Source of the DNA: Apostichopus japonicus | Lineage: Eukaryota; Echinodermata; Holothuroidea; Aspidochirotida; Stichopodidae | Length of the DNA: 64,000 nucleotides | Direction: 5' to 3' | NCBI RefSeq assembly: GCF_037975245.1 | Contig: NC_092579.1 | Span: forward strand, 6,881,001-6,945,000 | Part shown: piece by piece, positions 23,064 through 36,424 of the stretch | Layout: each line of letters starts with the position of its first letter | Numbering within the stretch: position 1 is the first letter of the stretch | Translations under genes and position numbers: made by a program | The notes under the pieces: model-generated | The model's input: the letters and a program-made list of their open reading frames with translations, nothing else | What the model was told of the DNA's origin: nothing | Databases searched by the model: none

Positions 23064-26000
23064 TCATTCATACTCCAAGATTCTCTTGTGATAGAAGAGT
23101 AGATATCTGTAATGATAAAGAGTATACAAAGATGGTTATTCATACACTGTAGCATGTCATTTAAGTACGATATATTGTAGATGAATCATGTCGGAGGCTC
23201 ATCCATGACAGAAGTATCTTTCTAACTGTCTCGAGTAAATATTCGCCAATATAAAGAAGCGTTCCATTTTAAATACATTGAGAATCCGATGTTTTCTAGA
23301 GCCTAACTGTATACTGTAACTGTATAGCATAGAGATCTGTAGCATAGAGATCATTGCATGTGTGAACTTCAGAGAGCGAACTGTAAATCTTGAAAAAGCT
23401 AAATGTAAATTTAAAGAACAGTATAAAAAAAACTCACTTCAAGGAATTCATATGACAGGGTTTCTCAATTAATTTTCTACGAGGGAAAAGCATTTGTTGT
23501 TTGCAGGAGGCCAGACAACAATCTCACTATACCTACAGATTAAATCTAAATTGTGGACAGATATTTTTTTTATTTGTGGGCCAGACTGAAATCTTTCGCA
23601 GGTTAGATTTGGTCCACAGCCCCACATGCCTCCTATTGACAATCCGTAATACACAATATCAGTAGTAGTACAGCCTAGCTATCAAATGAATGGCAGTGAA
23701 AGTGCTTGTCCAAGCTATCATAAACAAACAGTTCAAGGTTCACATAGAAAGGCTGTAATCTTTTCCCAACTTGTTTTGTAATTACAAATGCAAACCTGCC
23801 AGCTAACGACATTACACATCGTTACCGCAATCACTAACGAATCTCTGATCTGTATGATTAAACTATTCAGCCATTTAAATGCAGAATGAAATAGGATAAA
23901 TTTACCCTTCACTCTGGAGGACATCTTGTTTAGTTGCTCTGGTTATCATTGCATCATCGCATTTAAACCACTGGTCTCTGTGTTGGCGGACGTAACATGT
24001 GTAGTGACCGTGGTCTAGAGTACCTAGGTGATTAACCACCGCAAAGAGTGAATACCTGCAGAAGATATCAAGCGTAAAAACTCTCACATTATGGTCCTGT
24101 TTGTTAGAATTATGTACAGTCTGGAGAAGAAGGGCGGAAAAAAACAACAATCCAATTCCTCCAAATGTAACTTTACGAAACAAAACTGTACTCTTTAAGA
24201 AAAAAGGTATGCTCTATCGTTGTGTTTGCAAGACAAAATGGGCTCACATGATGCATGGTTGACAAGTAAAATGAAGTAATTACAGAAAATTGACTGTTTT
24301 AACAGGGTAAGTGTACAAAATATGAAAAGTTATATATCAAGTAATGAAAAAAAATCTGGAAGGAATGACACTGGAGTATAGGGGAGGGCAAAGCAGATAT
24401 AAAGGTGGGTGTAGAAGGGGGATTCTGCACATGAATAGTCACCAATGGACTAAACATGTGGCACTTCAAATCATTGTTCATCCATAGTCTATGGACCCCT
24501 TTATACCTTTCCCTACACACCATCTCATATGTCATTAAAGGGTGTGAAGACTTGCGCAAAAAGAAACGTCTAATGCTGGTAATCTGACCTAGTTTCGAAT
24601 GAGGTGTAACAGAAGTGTTAGACACCAATCACACCACCATCGATCCCAGAAAATACACACACAGCTTGCTACCATCGGTCATTAGACACTAGTGTACAGT
24701 CAGTAAATACAGCTGCGGTCAATACCCACAGCACAGTGTACAAACGATACAGCGATGGACATCTCAGGTCCAGCTAAAGATAACAAGGTATCACGTTTCA
24801 TTACTGTCTGCATTTTGTAGCGACACTAACAAAACGTCACTTGCAAGCAACGGAAAGTTAACTTTTTCAGAGCGCGGCACGCGGTTTGGGGTGAGTCTTC
24901 AATGCCTTTAAGATAGGGTGGAATGTGGGATAGATGATGGGATGTATTGACTTGAATTTTTTGTTTGGGATAAATGTGTCATGGTTTTCATGTTGACCCA
25001 CTCTTAGGAGCAATCTGCAATCACTCACCTGTTATCACTAAGATGTCTTCTATTGGACTGCACATTCTCCCGTAAACCACTAGCTCTCCGATGTGTGGAC
25101 ATGTACGGCGTCATGTCCAGCTCGTGAGGAAACGATATGAACGATGATATCTTCTTCCTCAGCTTTGAAGAATGTTCGAAACGCTGCGGAGAAATAAGAG
25201 TCAGTAGGTCAAATGAAAACCGAGAGCTACTCGTTACTTTGTAATTTCGACAGACGACATGAAACACTACATGCAAAAATTCTCCACTAGCTGATAGAGG
25301 GCAGCATTATGTTCAGGTTTGTACAACTACAGTCATGATAAAAAATTTTATGAAGACCTATGCAATGAACAACAAAGCTAAACAGAGACAAATACATCAT
25401 AACATCTTGACGTCGCACAGAGAAATGAATTTTGACTCTTATTCCTCTAGCGTGAAAACTAAACGAGGCTCCAAATAACCTTGTGTGCTTCAGTTGCAAG
25501 ATGTTTATTAAAGAAACACTCACCTTCAGGTGGAAGCAGGCAACCAGAGGCAATTTTTTCATTGTGAGTTGTTTTGTCGATTCTTGATAGCTCTGGCAAC
25601 TGCTGCACTTAATTTTGGCACTGCTACCGAGATATTCTGGACGTGTGAATCTTACATTGAGAACAAATACAAGAGAAGAGAAAATCAAAGATAAACTTGC
25701 ATTGAAAGTCAAACAATATTTACTATTTAGGGATCTTTTTTATTAAGGACTTAACTACCCTTTAAAAGAATATGTTTCATCGATGCACATTCTGCTATCT
25801 TCTGTAAATGGGACAAACAAGTACGTTAAAAGGAGAAATCAGATTGAGTGAGTAGCTGCATTCTTCTACATTCTCTCCTCAAGTTCTATTCTATATCGAT
25901 CTCGGCTTAGGGAATTACTTACAAATTCAATGGTTTATTAGAAAGCTTCCAGTGACAAGTTCATGTGAGAGGAGGCATGACAGTTAAACACTAACCCTCA

Positions 26001-29000
26001 ATATTGTAGAAACGCGAGTGCACTGTATCTATATTAAAAGTATGCTGAACAGGTTTTGATATCAATAAAATAAAATTTCTGCTTCGTTTTTGAGGCATAA
26101 TGATTCTTTCGCAATATTAGCACTAGAGATCTGGATGCACTAGTTAACCATGATGCTACCGCTGTGCATGCTTTCAAACAATGTCGCAAAAAAAACAAAC
26201 AACTACAACAACAACTTAAATATGATAAATGTTGATGTGTTGCATGAAATAGTAAAGCTACCTTCTAAGACAATCATCTAAGGAATGGGGGACATCTTCA
26301 AACCCTGGAGGTGACATGAGACCGGTCTCAACCTCCTGAGAACTGCTACTACTAGTACTACTTCCTGAAAAGAGAAAAGAAAAATTAAATATTGAAATGA
26401 ATTCATTTGGCATTCCATGTTGGAATCAATCAACAGAACTTGAGCATTGTGATTAATTGCAAGGTACATTGCCAACACTACATTGCCATCCATACGAACA
26501 GCTGAGCACAAAACACATAGTTGGATGTTTCACACTTGTTAGTTTTAAGACAGACTTAAATAGGGAATAATTGATGCATTATCGAATAGCAAATTACTAT
26601 GCAGAAACAGCAAACTTCTATACAAGTCCAAATCTGTGTAGCAGTGTTTTGTACCTTGGCCTAGTTTGATTTACATGGTGACTTTTGAACTCGATCAGAC
26701 CAAAATATAGTTTGACCTTTGACTTCCATCAGTTCTGTGTGCTCACCTCAAGGTGCCAAATTGGTTAACCTTAGTAACAGATTATGCAATTTCATGGTCC
26801 CTTCCCTTTTCAGTCTGTTATAGTTGCAACAAAATATTAGAAATTTATGACAAAATTGTCTTTGTGATTTCCTCCTGCATTAGTTTCATAGGTCTAGTCT
26901 TAACTTGCACATTTACCTGAGGAGTTGCTATCATTAAAATCTGGATGTGCTGATGGTGTGGACCCTGGAGCTGGTGTGTGTGTTCCTGTTGGGGTCACCT
27001 GTCCTCCAGATGGACCCAAGTCGAGTGATATGTCCCAGAATGGATCTACTGTTATAGAGACACCCCTGAAAAAAAGGAAACACTATAAATACAAACAAAT
27101 CAATGAAAAAAGAAAAAAAAAAAAAGAAAGAAAGCAAAAGTAGACGGGGACTGCAAAAACAAATTAAAAAGAATGCTATAATACTTGACATAAAACTTGG
27201 TAGTTTATGGAAATCTAATGGCAGTTTATAGTAAGATAATGCTGATCTTGTCAGCTGTCTAACTCCTAACACCAAAAGAACATTGCTCAATTTAAATTTA
27301 AAAATTTTAAATGATGGGCAACAAGGTCCAAATGTGATAAAGAATAATGGAGGTATTCAAGTGCACAGCAAATTTGTGGTTCCTATGCATTCAATTCCTG
27401 CTGGGTATCCAGAAATCCATGCTAAGGAGATGTTTGGGTGATGTTTGGGAAACTTTCAACCATTGACTATGCTCTTAATTAGGAGAGTCATAATATTGTT
27501 CTAATCTACTCTTAAGAGCAGGTTTTGGATTCTAATTTTTGTTGTTGACATGATTCATGTTGTTTCATTAATGTGACAAACAACGTTGGTATCTTTCCCC
27601 TTACTCTAGAAAATTGCTTTTGCAAACCAAATTAGTCAAGTTTTTGTATAATATTTGTTTTGATTTAAATTTACAAAATGGCAAGCAAAATATGGCACAA
27701 AACTATAAGAAGAATAAACGCTAAAGCACATCACTGCAAAAATGTCATTCACAAACTTAAACTACATGCATTATGTACTGATGATTACAACAGCAAACTA
27801 CAGTATAGAACTGGGGACTACAATACGCGGATTTCATCCATATCCTGTTAGACTCCAGTCGGTACCGATGTGTCCGGATAATACAGACGCTACCTGTACT
27901 CACTTGCAGACTTGACACATGACATCTGATTGTAGACCTCCCGTGAAAATCTGATCGATGATACAATTGCACCGATTTGGGTTATTTCCTGAGGTGCCGT
28001 TGTGACCTGTCAAAAAAACGAACGGGATATACTTGTAGTATTAAGAATAAAATGCACTCGAAGCAAACAGACACACCCTTGTATGTGAATGTGAAAGGAT
28101 GATTGTTAGAACAAACAACACTTAAACAATTTAGAATGAAAGCAAGGTGGATGGACAGAAGAGTAGCAGGACAAATGGCTACTGTACACTTTCAGTTTTC
28201 AGTTTCTTAATTCCAGTTTAAATAGCATAAAATACAATTTATAAATAGGAGAGTATAAAAAGTTATGATACATAATTGACAATAAAAAGGCATTTCAAAG
28301 GTTAGTAACACAATCAACAGTTTTCAAAAAGTAAGTCAACTAGGTATAATGAGGAAATATCAAGACTTCTAGAATGACAGCAGGTAGCAGCTACAGGTAA
28401 AGTAGCTACAATTAAATCTACAACATGGACACATGGGCAGCCAGGATTGAATCTATCAAAGACATTTTATCAATGTGTGTGGAAGACAGAGACTGATGTT
28501 TCAAGACATTGACAACAGACTCGCAGCAGGATGGACCACAAAAGGTGATGCACTGAGTGACTACAAAGGGTGACCCAGAAAATTTTGATCAAAATGATGG
28601 TATAGATACCTTTACAGTGTCTGTGTAGAACATCTAGAGCTGCAATAAAAAATTCATGAGCGTCTTGTTGTTCGTAGCCCGCCAGGTGACGAGCGTGCGT
28701 CCAGACAAGGTGAAGCAGCTTGTAAGGAATGTGGACAGAACGCAAACCCGAGTAGAACTGTAAAGGGAGAGGTCGAGTTTAGTTATGCATCATCGGTAAA
28801 CAATATTCATATCCTAGCACCAACAACTATACTTCAAATTACAAATTCATTCACAATAATCTTCAATATTTAATAAAGATCTTACTGTCTCCATTTTTAG
28901 GGCGTGGCTACTGGGGCCTTGACCCGTGCACCCCCCCCCCCACCTCACATTAAGGGGAGCTCCACATATTGACATTAAAAATCACTCTCTTGTAAAGAAG

Positions 29001-32000
29001 GGGCGATATATATCATATGCAATCGGCATTACAAGTCTCACAAGTACAAGGCTCAACCTGCTTTTACAATATATCATCTTGGACTAATATCTAGGCTATA
29101 AAGAAGGTTCCAAAATGACTGAGGGTTAGGACCCACAAGGATAGGTTAAGTAGAACTCAATGCAAACTATCTCTTTACTAGATTACACACTATGATGTGG
29201 TTTCCCTGTATCATAATTTAGCATAGCATAGCATAGCAACACTTGAACAAATCTACACACCTTTTCTTAACTCTCTTCAATGTATAGCAACTGCCTCATA
29301 TTAAAAGTAATTTACCAAGTTAATGAAGTCATTTACCTCTTGAAAAACTGTGGACATTTCACACACAAGGCACTGATCTTTAGGGTCTCCCTTACTCTGG
29401 TAACGGTGGCTACCTTCCTTTCTCTTGCACTGGTGCTTGTCGGACAGGAAGAAATCTCGTAGCAGTGGTGTATGAGTCAGAGCTTGCAGAATGCAGTTCA
29501 TGAAACAGGTATTACCTAGATTAATTAAGCCTCTTAAACCTTTCATTTGGCAAGAGGAGAAGGTGGGGGAGTGGGGAGGAGGTGGGGGGAAAGGTGAGGT
29601 AAGAAGAAAAGAAAACAAAGTATTAATGACAATGACCACAACCCAGCAAACTACTCCTCACAAAGTGAAAGAAAAAAAGGTTTAAATCTGTTCCATTAAC
29701 AAAGCAAGTTTTTTGTTTACACAAGGCGAGACAAGTGCTTCTATCCCATTTCATATTAACCTTTGGAATACTCAACTCAATTTTTATTGTTTGTATTGCA
29801 TAAATTATTGACACATTTTCTGGGCAGTGACTACAAAGAAGTCCTCTTTCAGTTTCAAGATGAAATCCTTGCAGTAGTTTATTCACCATTTCTTCAAGCT
29901 ATATTTAACAATCTTAACTATAGGGGCATAATTCTTAACACAGAACAAGTTTGTTCCATGAATATATTTAGCACCTCAAATATTTGTGAACATGGCAAAC
30001 ATTGGTTAAAGTACCTCATTGATGCAGGACGTAAAAAAGTACTGTCTGCTATTCATATTATTAAACTTGCTTCCTTCACAGAGAACTTCCCAATAAGTTT
30101 TCCATTTCTGCTTTTTTTTTTTGGTGCAAAAAGAAATTAGTGTTTTATTAACAGTTTTATTATTTTAGTATTCCAGTGCTATACACAATGATAAGTTTGC
30201 CATGCCACACTCATGAGGAGCTTTGATTAGATGTATAACAATAGTTAAATATTTAAACTGAATAACAAAGGTTTAATACCAATTCCATTAACATTGTTAC
30301 CATTGTCAGTCTCTATAATATTCCAAAATACATTTAATTTTTTGTACCTATTGTTGAATTGAAAGTAACCCTTCTTCTTCTTGGACTTCTTCTCAATAAA
30401 CTCACTTCAGCTCTTGAAGCCTCCCAGGGGGTAAACTCCCAGCCGTTACAACCTACAGAAAGCAAAACCATAGCATTCGTGAATTCATCCCTTTGTTTCT
30501 TGCATATGTTTTCCATATTTAAATATCACGTAGGATCCTTCACTTCAAGAGAGTCAAAGACACAACTATATGTGACATAAGCTGACCAAGAGAACCATCT
30601 TTTGTTTTCTTTTACTGGTCATCAGTAATATCCACAAATATGATAGAAAAGTCAACAAACAATTTACTGCCACTATTGTAGCTCATTCCGTCATTGAGAG
30701 TTTGTGTCGTTGTTAAATCCTGTTTTGCTTTCTTTCTTTCAAGTTTTTTCCTGTGCAATTGAAAGTCTTTAACAACATTGCATTTCAGTTTCAAAGGAAA
30801 CATACACACAGCTGTTTGCATGGCACAGTATTGCCGTGGTATGATTGCCACCCACATTTCTGCACTGTCTATCTCAGCAACGAAACATTGAATCAATCAG
30901 TGACTGTTATATCTTGATTTAATATTTTACTGAACTTGCTACTTCAGTTTCCGCTTTCAAATATTTACCTTGATATCAAACTTACCTAAAAATTTGGAAG
31001 CTTTTAACCTTTCTTCCTTGACAATTGCTTCAAAATCTTGATCATAAATGTAGTCGTTGCAAGCAAAGCAGAATACTGCACCATAGGAAAGATCCACAGC
31101 TGCAAAGATAACACTTTTATATATCATCATCCATTGATATTGTTATGCATATATGCAAATTACCAGATTATGAATAATCATGAAAACATTCCAAAATGTT
31201 GAACATTTCCAATTTGATTCCTGTATTAAGTGATAAACACTTTTAAGCAAGAGTGTTTTGGCCAAGAGATGTTTACAATCAAATCGACTGCAGGCCTCAC
31301 CAATAGTGGTGCATGTAATGCCAAAATCTAAGAGTCTGCCTTAGTTTGATAAACTGCCATCTTAATTTTAATAACATTGGAAGTTTGATGAACAATCACA
31401 AAAAAGTGGTAATTTGCTTTCAATCCCACAAGTGTGACTTGTGGCTTATTGTGCAATTTATCCATTGTCTGCTGTCAACATTTGCAAAGAAAAGTAACAC
31501 AGAAGACACATGGAGTTAGCCATTTCAACATGGGACTGGATTCACATTTTTGATAATTAGTTTGTTCATTTATTCAATCTTTGCAGCTATTGTGTACATT
31601 TACACTAAAAAATAATGTCCTCTGGTTCTATCTTTGAAAATTTTAAAACCAAATATCCTTGACCATCGAGTTGAAACTGTAAATGCAAGTGAACCAACCT
31701 CTAGCCCAGCATATGTTCCATTTCAAACCGCAAATAGTAAATTGAGCTTGTTTTGTCATAACATTGATCACTTGTACTTAGCAAAACGAATGGAGTAGGT
31801 TGATATGGCAACGTTTTGAAAACTTGACACCCAGCCAACATAATTTCTTTGTTACTGGTAGAAGATTAGACGAAATAACGCAGAGATGCCAAACTTGAAG
31901 AATACCTTGGCAAGTGCACTCCTGGGAGAAAAAGAAGGGGTTCCAAAGAACCAAACAAGATCATTTCCTGTTTTTTTTTAGGAATATATGCAATTAATAT

Positions 32001-33556
32001 CAGCATTCACTGTACTATGAACTATCTATTTAGATTGTTCAGATTTAACAAAACAAATTTTGGTAAATTCCCTTTAACCATAGATAAAGCAATTGTGTTA
32101 TGGACAAAATATTTCCAAAAAGAATCTTATCAAACAAATATCTTTAAGAAAGGATTAATTCCCTAAAATAATTTCAAGACACCACTTTTTTTGGTCTCAA
32201 CAGGTCATAGGTTATCATACTGAAAACAGCATTGACAACTTATTCACAAAGTTTGCGGTATCATGTTACACAATTGTTCATAATGACAATCATTGGAGTA
32301 ATCATATTGAGGAGGAAGTAAGTTAAATATTATTCAGTCATTGACAACATTTCATACCCAAATAATGTTTGTTTGTTCTGAAATGATCGTGAATGTGACC
32401 AAGACTGTAACAACCAAAGAAAACACAGTGCAAACAAGAGTGTAGTCTTTGTTGATGTCTCCGACAGGTGTGGCAAACACTTCCTCTTGCCTGTTGAACA
32501 AAAATATAAATATTTGTTACTTTTATTAATTGAGAAATAAGAGCAGACTTATATTTGCTGCAGCAGTTGCCATTGGCTTAATGTCATTTCCTTGCAATCG
32601 TAAGTATTGTAACTTTATAATACAGATTATACTTCACATATTTACTAATTAATAACCTTATTAATTACTGTAGAAGTCTGAAACATGTCACAGAATACTA
32701 TGCTAGAAATTATCTTCTACTCAAAACATGTACATTTCTATCGATTAATCAGTGAATAGCACAAATTCATCAAGAGACGTTGGGCTATATTAGGCTTAAA
32801 GGTTGTATCCCTAAACATTGCACTGTGCATTATATGGCACTGTATAATTGATTGTTTATGTTGAACCTGAGATGAAGGCAGAAGTTGACAGGCATCAGTT
32901 CTTCAAAAAAAGTTCTCCTAGGTGTTACCAATCAGTCTTGCAACAATACTACAATGGCTGGCATTATATATATGAAAATTGAAACATTTACAAGGTACAA
33001 ACTAGTTTTACCATTCAAGTGATACTGTAGGTAAGCCTACAAACAATCACATGCACCCTTCTGTCCTAAACTAAACTGTTTTCATTGTTTCGAATGAGAT
33101 AGCTTTGCAGTTGGATGATCTGGCTATTATGCGACTAGTCTGTTGTAAGGGTAACGGTGATATTTCAAGGCAATACGTTAAACGTCAATGTCAGAATTTT
33201 CGGAATACTAGAAAATTATCGGTCACTCGTTCTGTTATTGTTAGAAACATTGTGGGCCTACTACTACTACTACTGACTACTAAGCTCTCCTAGCTTAATT
33301 CCTATTGCGTTGTTCTTCTTCAGCTCACCTTCCTTCGCACACTATCTTTGGAACTACACAAGACAAAACAGCTGATTATTAAACGATATGAACTTATTCC
33401 ATTCTCTTTCTTGAAAGAATCCGCATGAATGCAACCAGAATAGCTCATGACGGAAACGGGGAAGAAGGTTCCCTCGGAAAACTTGGGTCTGGAGCAAATT
33501 TCTAACATTCGTCTTTCTTCTTTGAAACACCGGGGCTCTCCCAAATCGTTCACCAT
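23064..33556 (-). CDS. USP22: USP22, SAGA-module ubiquitin-specific protease (complete, 13 exons)
   Basis: Nuclear deubiquitinase that removes ubiquitin from histone H2B/H2A as part of the SAGA co-activator. Exons in transcript order: 33556-33329, 32490-32358, 31099-30986, 30452-30348, 29539-29337, 28757-28610, 28006-27904, 27065-26917, 26364-26262, 25650-25524, 25183-25029, 24055-23906, 23106-23064. They total 1761 nt in one frame, 586 aa; human is about 525. An N-terminal ZnF-UBP (about residues 42-150; C42/H44, C82/C85, [23 protein letters not shown]) precedes the USP fold from residue 194. Catalytic Cys205 is in LGNTCFMN, His540 in [10 protein letters not shown], and Asp in WFKCDDAM. Zinc-ribbon cysteines CQVC and CSSC are present. 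It ends [13 protein letters not shown]. Start chosen at the first ATG of the open frame; the ATG of MSYSGCIH is an alternative. Confidence 0.95.
23906..25183 (-). CDS. USP22: USP22 exons 11-12: thumb and catalytic His box
   Basis: Exon 11 (25183-25029) encodes [20 protein letters not shown] and [11 protein letters not shown]; exon 12 (24055-23906) encodes [40 protein letters not shown]. The catalytic His is in GHYT and the Asp in CDDA. The intron between holds MITE copy 3. Confidence 0.95.
24535..24911 (+). mobile_element. TTAA-type MITE, copy 3
   Basis: About 377 bp in a USP22 intron, antisense to the gene. It is bounded by intact TTAA at 24535-24538 and 24908-24911, with ends AAGGGTGTGAAGACTTGCGC and GAGTCTTCAATGCCTT. 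The TTAA target is what piggyBac-type and related elements use, but the terminal bases are not classical piggyBac. Confidence 0.9.
26262..27065 (-). CDS. USP22: USP22 exons 8-9: palm strand and enlarged linker
   Basis: Exon 8 (27065-26917) has [20 protein letters not shown]; exon 9 (26364-26262) has a [14 protein letters not shown] run and ends [10 protein letters not shown], joining to FTRPEYLG in exon 10. The Ser/Thr/Pro-rich linker between SLDL and DDCLRRF is about 60 residues, against roughly 35 in human. Confidence 0.9.
28610..28757 (-). CDS. USP22: USP22 exon 6: conserved helical part of the USP fold
   Basis: Encodes [19 protein letters not shown] and [20 protein letters not shown] then [17 protein letters not shown] is a hallmark USP motif. 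Acceptor CCCTTTACAG. Confidence 0.95.
29337..29539 (-). CDS. USP22: USP22 exon 5: catalytic Cys box
   Basis: Encodes [20 protein letters not shown], then [30 protein letters not shown]. The catalytic Cys codon is at 29507-29505. This is the most conserved part of the gene and almost identical to human over the first 30 residues. Confidence 0.95.
32358..32490 (-). CDS. USP22: USP22 exon 2: ZnF-UBP core
   Basis: Encodes [14 protein letters not shown] and [20 protein letters not shown], a near match to the vertebrate zinc finger. Acceptor TTCAACAG, donor TTTGG|GTATGA. The zinc-ligand spacing CxxC, CxxCxxxxC and HxH is kept. Joined in phase 1 to exon 3 ([20 protein letters not shown]). Confidence 0.9.
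33329..33556 (-). CDS. USP22: USP22 exon 1: start and first zinc-finger ligands
   Basis: Encodes MVNDLGEP through to DSVRRK (76 codons), donor [17 protein letters not shown] aligns with vertebrate GCSHLGSF, and SSKDSVRRK with TAEARKRK, so it is the equivalent of the first vertebrate coding exon although the sequence is much less conserved than the rest. The 36 or so residues before GCIH have no clear match. Confidence 0.8.
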
Positions 33557-33814
33557 TCAGCTCAATGATCACAGACAGGTACTAAAATTAGATGTTCCCG
33601 ATAAATCATTTATCTACAGTTTTCATATAAAATGAACAAAATGCAATCCTAATTATGTTTAATTAGAATAAACATATTTTTTAGAAAATAATTAAAACTT
33701 TTTATATGAAAAGCTATGTGATTAAATATTTCAAAATTAACCAATTCCTAGTTTGACATCTAAGGTGGTTTTCGAATTATTCCATACGCATTGCACATGC
33801 GTATTGTCAAAACA

Positions 33815-33875
33815 CGAAACTTCCGGGTTATTTCAGACAGTCTCGATGGTAGTAATATGGACGGTGCACGTGTAG
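33815..33875. promoter_or_regulatory. Candidate shared promoter core (ETS site and E-box)
   Basis: ACTTCCGGGT is the classic ETS/GABPA core of TATA-less housekeeping promoters and CACGTG is an E-box; they are 38 bp apart in the gap between two divergent housekeeping genes. Sites are seen; function is inferred. Confidence 0.4.
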
Positions 33876-35004
33876 AAAGTAAACAATGGTGATCAGCTGA
33901 CATTCAGTCCCGACTGTAACGATTCGAAATACTCACCAACGTTACGACGAGATTGGAGCTGTTGCAGGAGGGGTGGCTTGACAACAAGTAAATATATCGA
34001 AACGAACTATTATACTTGTGGGTTGCATATTTTAAAGTGAATGAAAGAAGAAAAAAACATTCACAAGGTAGGAACGGTATGATGCTTGATCTGATCAAAT
34101 TTTGGGCTGACATTTGTTGACCGGTGGTTAAAACTAGTTTAGTAAATAATGCCTAGCCTAGTAGTAGTAGTAGTATGTAGCTTAGTCAGGCATCATAATA
34201 TTGGAAGGTGCTGCCAGTGACATAACTAGTCTATGCATAAGCTTATATTATGTACAAGATATGGTAGTACTACTACTAGTACATGGTAAGTAGCATATTT
34301 TGTAACTGAACCTAGGTATGGGGACATTAGTGGCATAGTGCAATGTAAGACACAGTTATCAATAATATTGGTTGTCAAGGTTAGGCTATGTTGCCTACTC
34401 CCTTTTCTTACGTTGTGGCTATTTACCCAATTGTCAGGTGGAAAATCATGGTGTTCATGGCTAGTCATCCCAACCACAATCTGTGAGCTGAGAGATTCCT
34501 CAAGCTAGAGAAGAATAAATTTGTGTGTATTCGCATCACATCTCAAATGTCGAAATGTGTTAAGATGAATTATATTATCTTAGTGTAATATCACTGTATA
34601 AAAGACTATGTAGCATATCCATAGAAATGTAAATAAACTTTGTCAAATATGCTTGTAAGCAGTGGCATGCACAGGATTATGGGGTCCTCCCAGATAAGAA
34701 TAAATAGACACGAAATGGTGCATTCTAAGGCATATTTAGGCTATAATTTTAATTTATACTTGTGTAACAATGAAGGTTGGGCTAATAACCACTTTAATTT
34801 TGTAATGTATTTTAGAGGAAAGAGTTGGAAAGGGGAGGGATGTGTACACCCACCTCCTTGATCCATTATCTCCCATCATTGCCCTAAATAAGCATTACAT
34901 CAGATACATTAAACCTCTATCAGGTAAATAAACATTCCTTATTTAACCAAAGATCGGGTAAAAAAGCGCAGTGCAACTAACGATGGCGTAAATAAGCACC
35001 AGAG

Positions 35005-35075
35005 CAACACTTATCAAGCGCCATGAGCACCTTTGGGCAGATGCCGGCGCTATACAAAGTGTCCATTATTATTAT
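35005..35075 (+). repeat. SINE/LINE-like 3' tail fragment
   Basis: A stretch reading AAGCGCCATGAGCACC, then GGCGCTATACAAAGTG, then a (TTA)n-type tail ATTATTATTATTATT. A GCGCTATA(C/T)A segment before a simple tail also occurs at the end of the SINE at 43.4 kb, so this is probably a related truncated copy. Confidence 0.4.
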
Positions 35076-36424
35076 TATTGACCCAATGATCCGGTAAATA
35101 AGTAAGGGTGCCATCCTTATTGAACTGTTAATTGAGAATAGCTCCCACAGTTTAATTTTTGTTGTTGATAAGTTTAGGCTAGGTTCCACCATGAAGAAAT
35201 TGTGCTTTTAAATTTTGATTTTCATTTTGTTAAAAATCCTGGCAAATCAGGAAGAAATTGATACAAATCCTTATTACAAAACAAACAAAGTAATTGCAGG
35301 AAAGTTACAGCCAATGAAACTGCTCAGTTGTAGTATAGGCCTAGGATGAAAACTGTAGAAACTAGTGACCAACAAAAATGTGTACAATAGTTTGCAAAGT
35401 TTCCAGCATCCTGAGCAACCCAAAGGAATTTCCCAACTCCTTTGTGATTGAAAAGATGCACTTTCCAAATTCATCCTCCAGTGATCAATTTCACATCCTC
35501 TCTCTCCTAAAGTATTGACTTGCCCAAGCTCTGTAGACCAAACCTGCCTAAATTTAGACCAAATTATCATCTTAAGAAGGTTGACTAATGAGAAATATCA
35601 GTTTTGGTGTTTGATGTCACTTGACTTTGCTGTTATACGATTTGGCTGAAATTCTACCTACTGTAGTTGGGTGTCGATAGAATATAGAATTATAGAAACA
35701 AACCTAATTTTAAATTTGTGAACAGAGAGATAGCCTTCTGCTCATAAATCATTGTTAAAAGCAATAATAATAATTTAATAATCATCAGCTGTTATTTTTA
35801 CAACGCTTTTGAAGCTACCACAAATGTGGGAGAAATCCGCAAGGGCTTCTGGATTACAACTGACATGTCAAGTGGCTCCCAATTCAACATTTTAACTCAA
35901 ATTTGGAATCTTTACAATTTGGAAATCATTTCAAAAGCACATATATTACAATCTCCCTTTGAACCATGCAGCTACTGTACTAGCTTCAGATTATAGTACA
36001 GTAGTCTTGCAGTGGTAGAGATTATAAGCTCATGCTGGCAATTAAGCTCCATGTGTTTCAAAGTTGGGTTAGCAGCCATTAAGGGGACTGACCATGAGCT
36101 ATTATATCAACATATTACGTACCACATTGCTGGGAGTGCATGTGACAGTGCCTATAAAGTGAGTAGGACATAGACGCATGTATCACCAACCAAGTTGAGA
36201 ATGATGGAGGAGCAAACATAACCAGGGAATTTTTTTGTGTTGTTTTTCTGATGCAGAATTTATGTCAGGCCAAATTCAGGAGGGGAGGTAACACGGTTAG
36301 TACTGAACAAAGTTCACAAATTTATGGTAATTTAAGCATAATTAAGATATTACGTTGTGTATGTTGTAATTCTTTTGTTTTGTTGCATTGTACTTCTAAG
36401 ATATCCAGTTTGTAGAGATGCAGA

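Larger units (their letters stand above)
23107..33328 (-). other. USP22 introns with no recognised content
   Basis: No gene or element seen in the introns 23107-23905, 25184-25523, 25651-26261, 26365-26916, 27066-27903, 28007-28609, 28758-29336, 29540-30347, 30453-30985, 31100-32357 and 32491-33328. They are AT-rich. A poly-C patch lies at about 28930-28943. Confidence 0.6.
33557..36424. other. Divergent region between USP22 and DHRS7B
   Basis: USP22 (-) and DHRS7B (+) start away from each other. An ETS-like ACTTCCGGGT at 33819-33828 and an E-box CACGTG at 33867-33872 lie within 320 bp of the USP22 start. A good donor CACAAG|GTAGGA at 34067/34068 and an acceptor at 36407-36408, just before the DHRS7B ATG, suggest a non-coding first exon for DHRS7B near 33.85-34.07 kb. 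The rest is AT-rich with a SINE-like tail near 35.0 kb. Confidence 0.5.
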
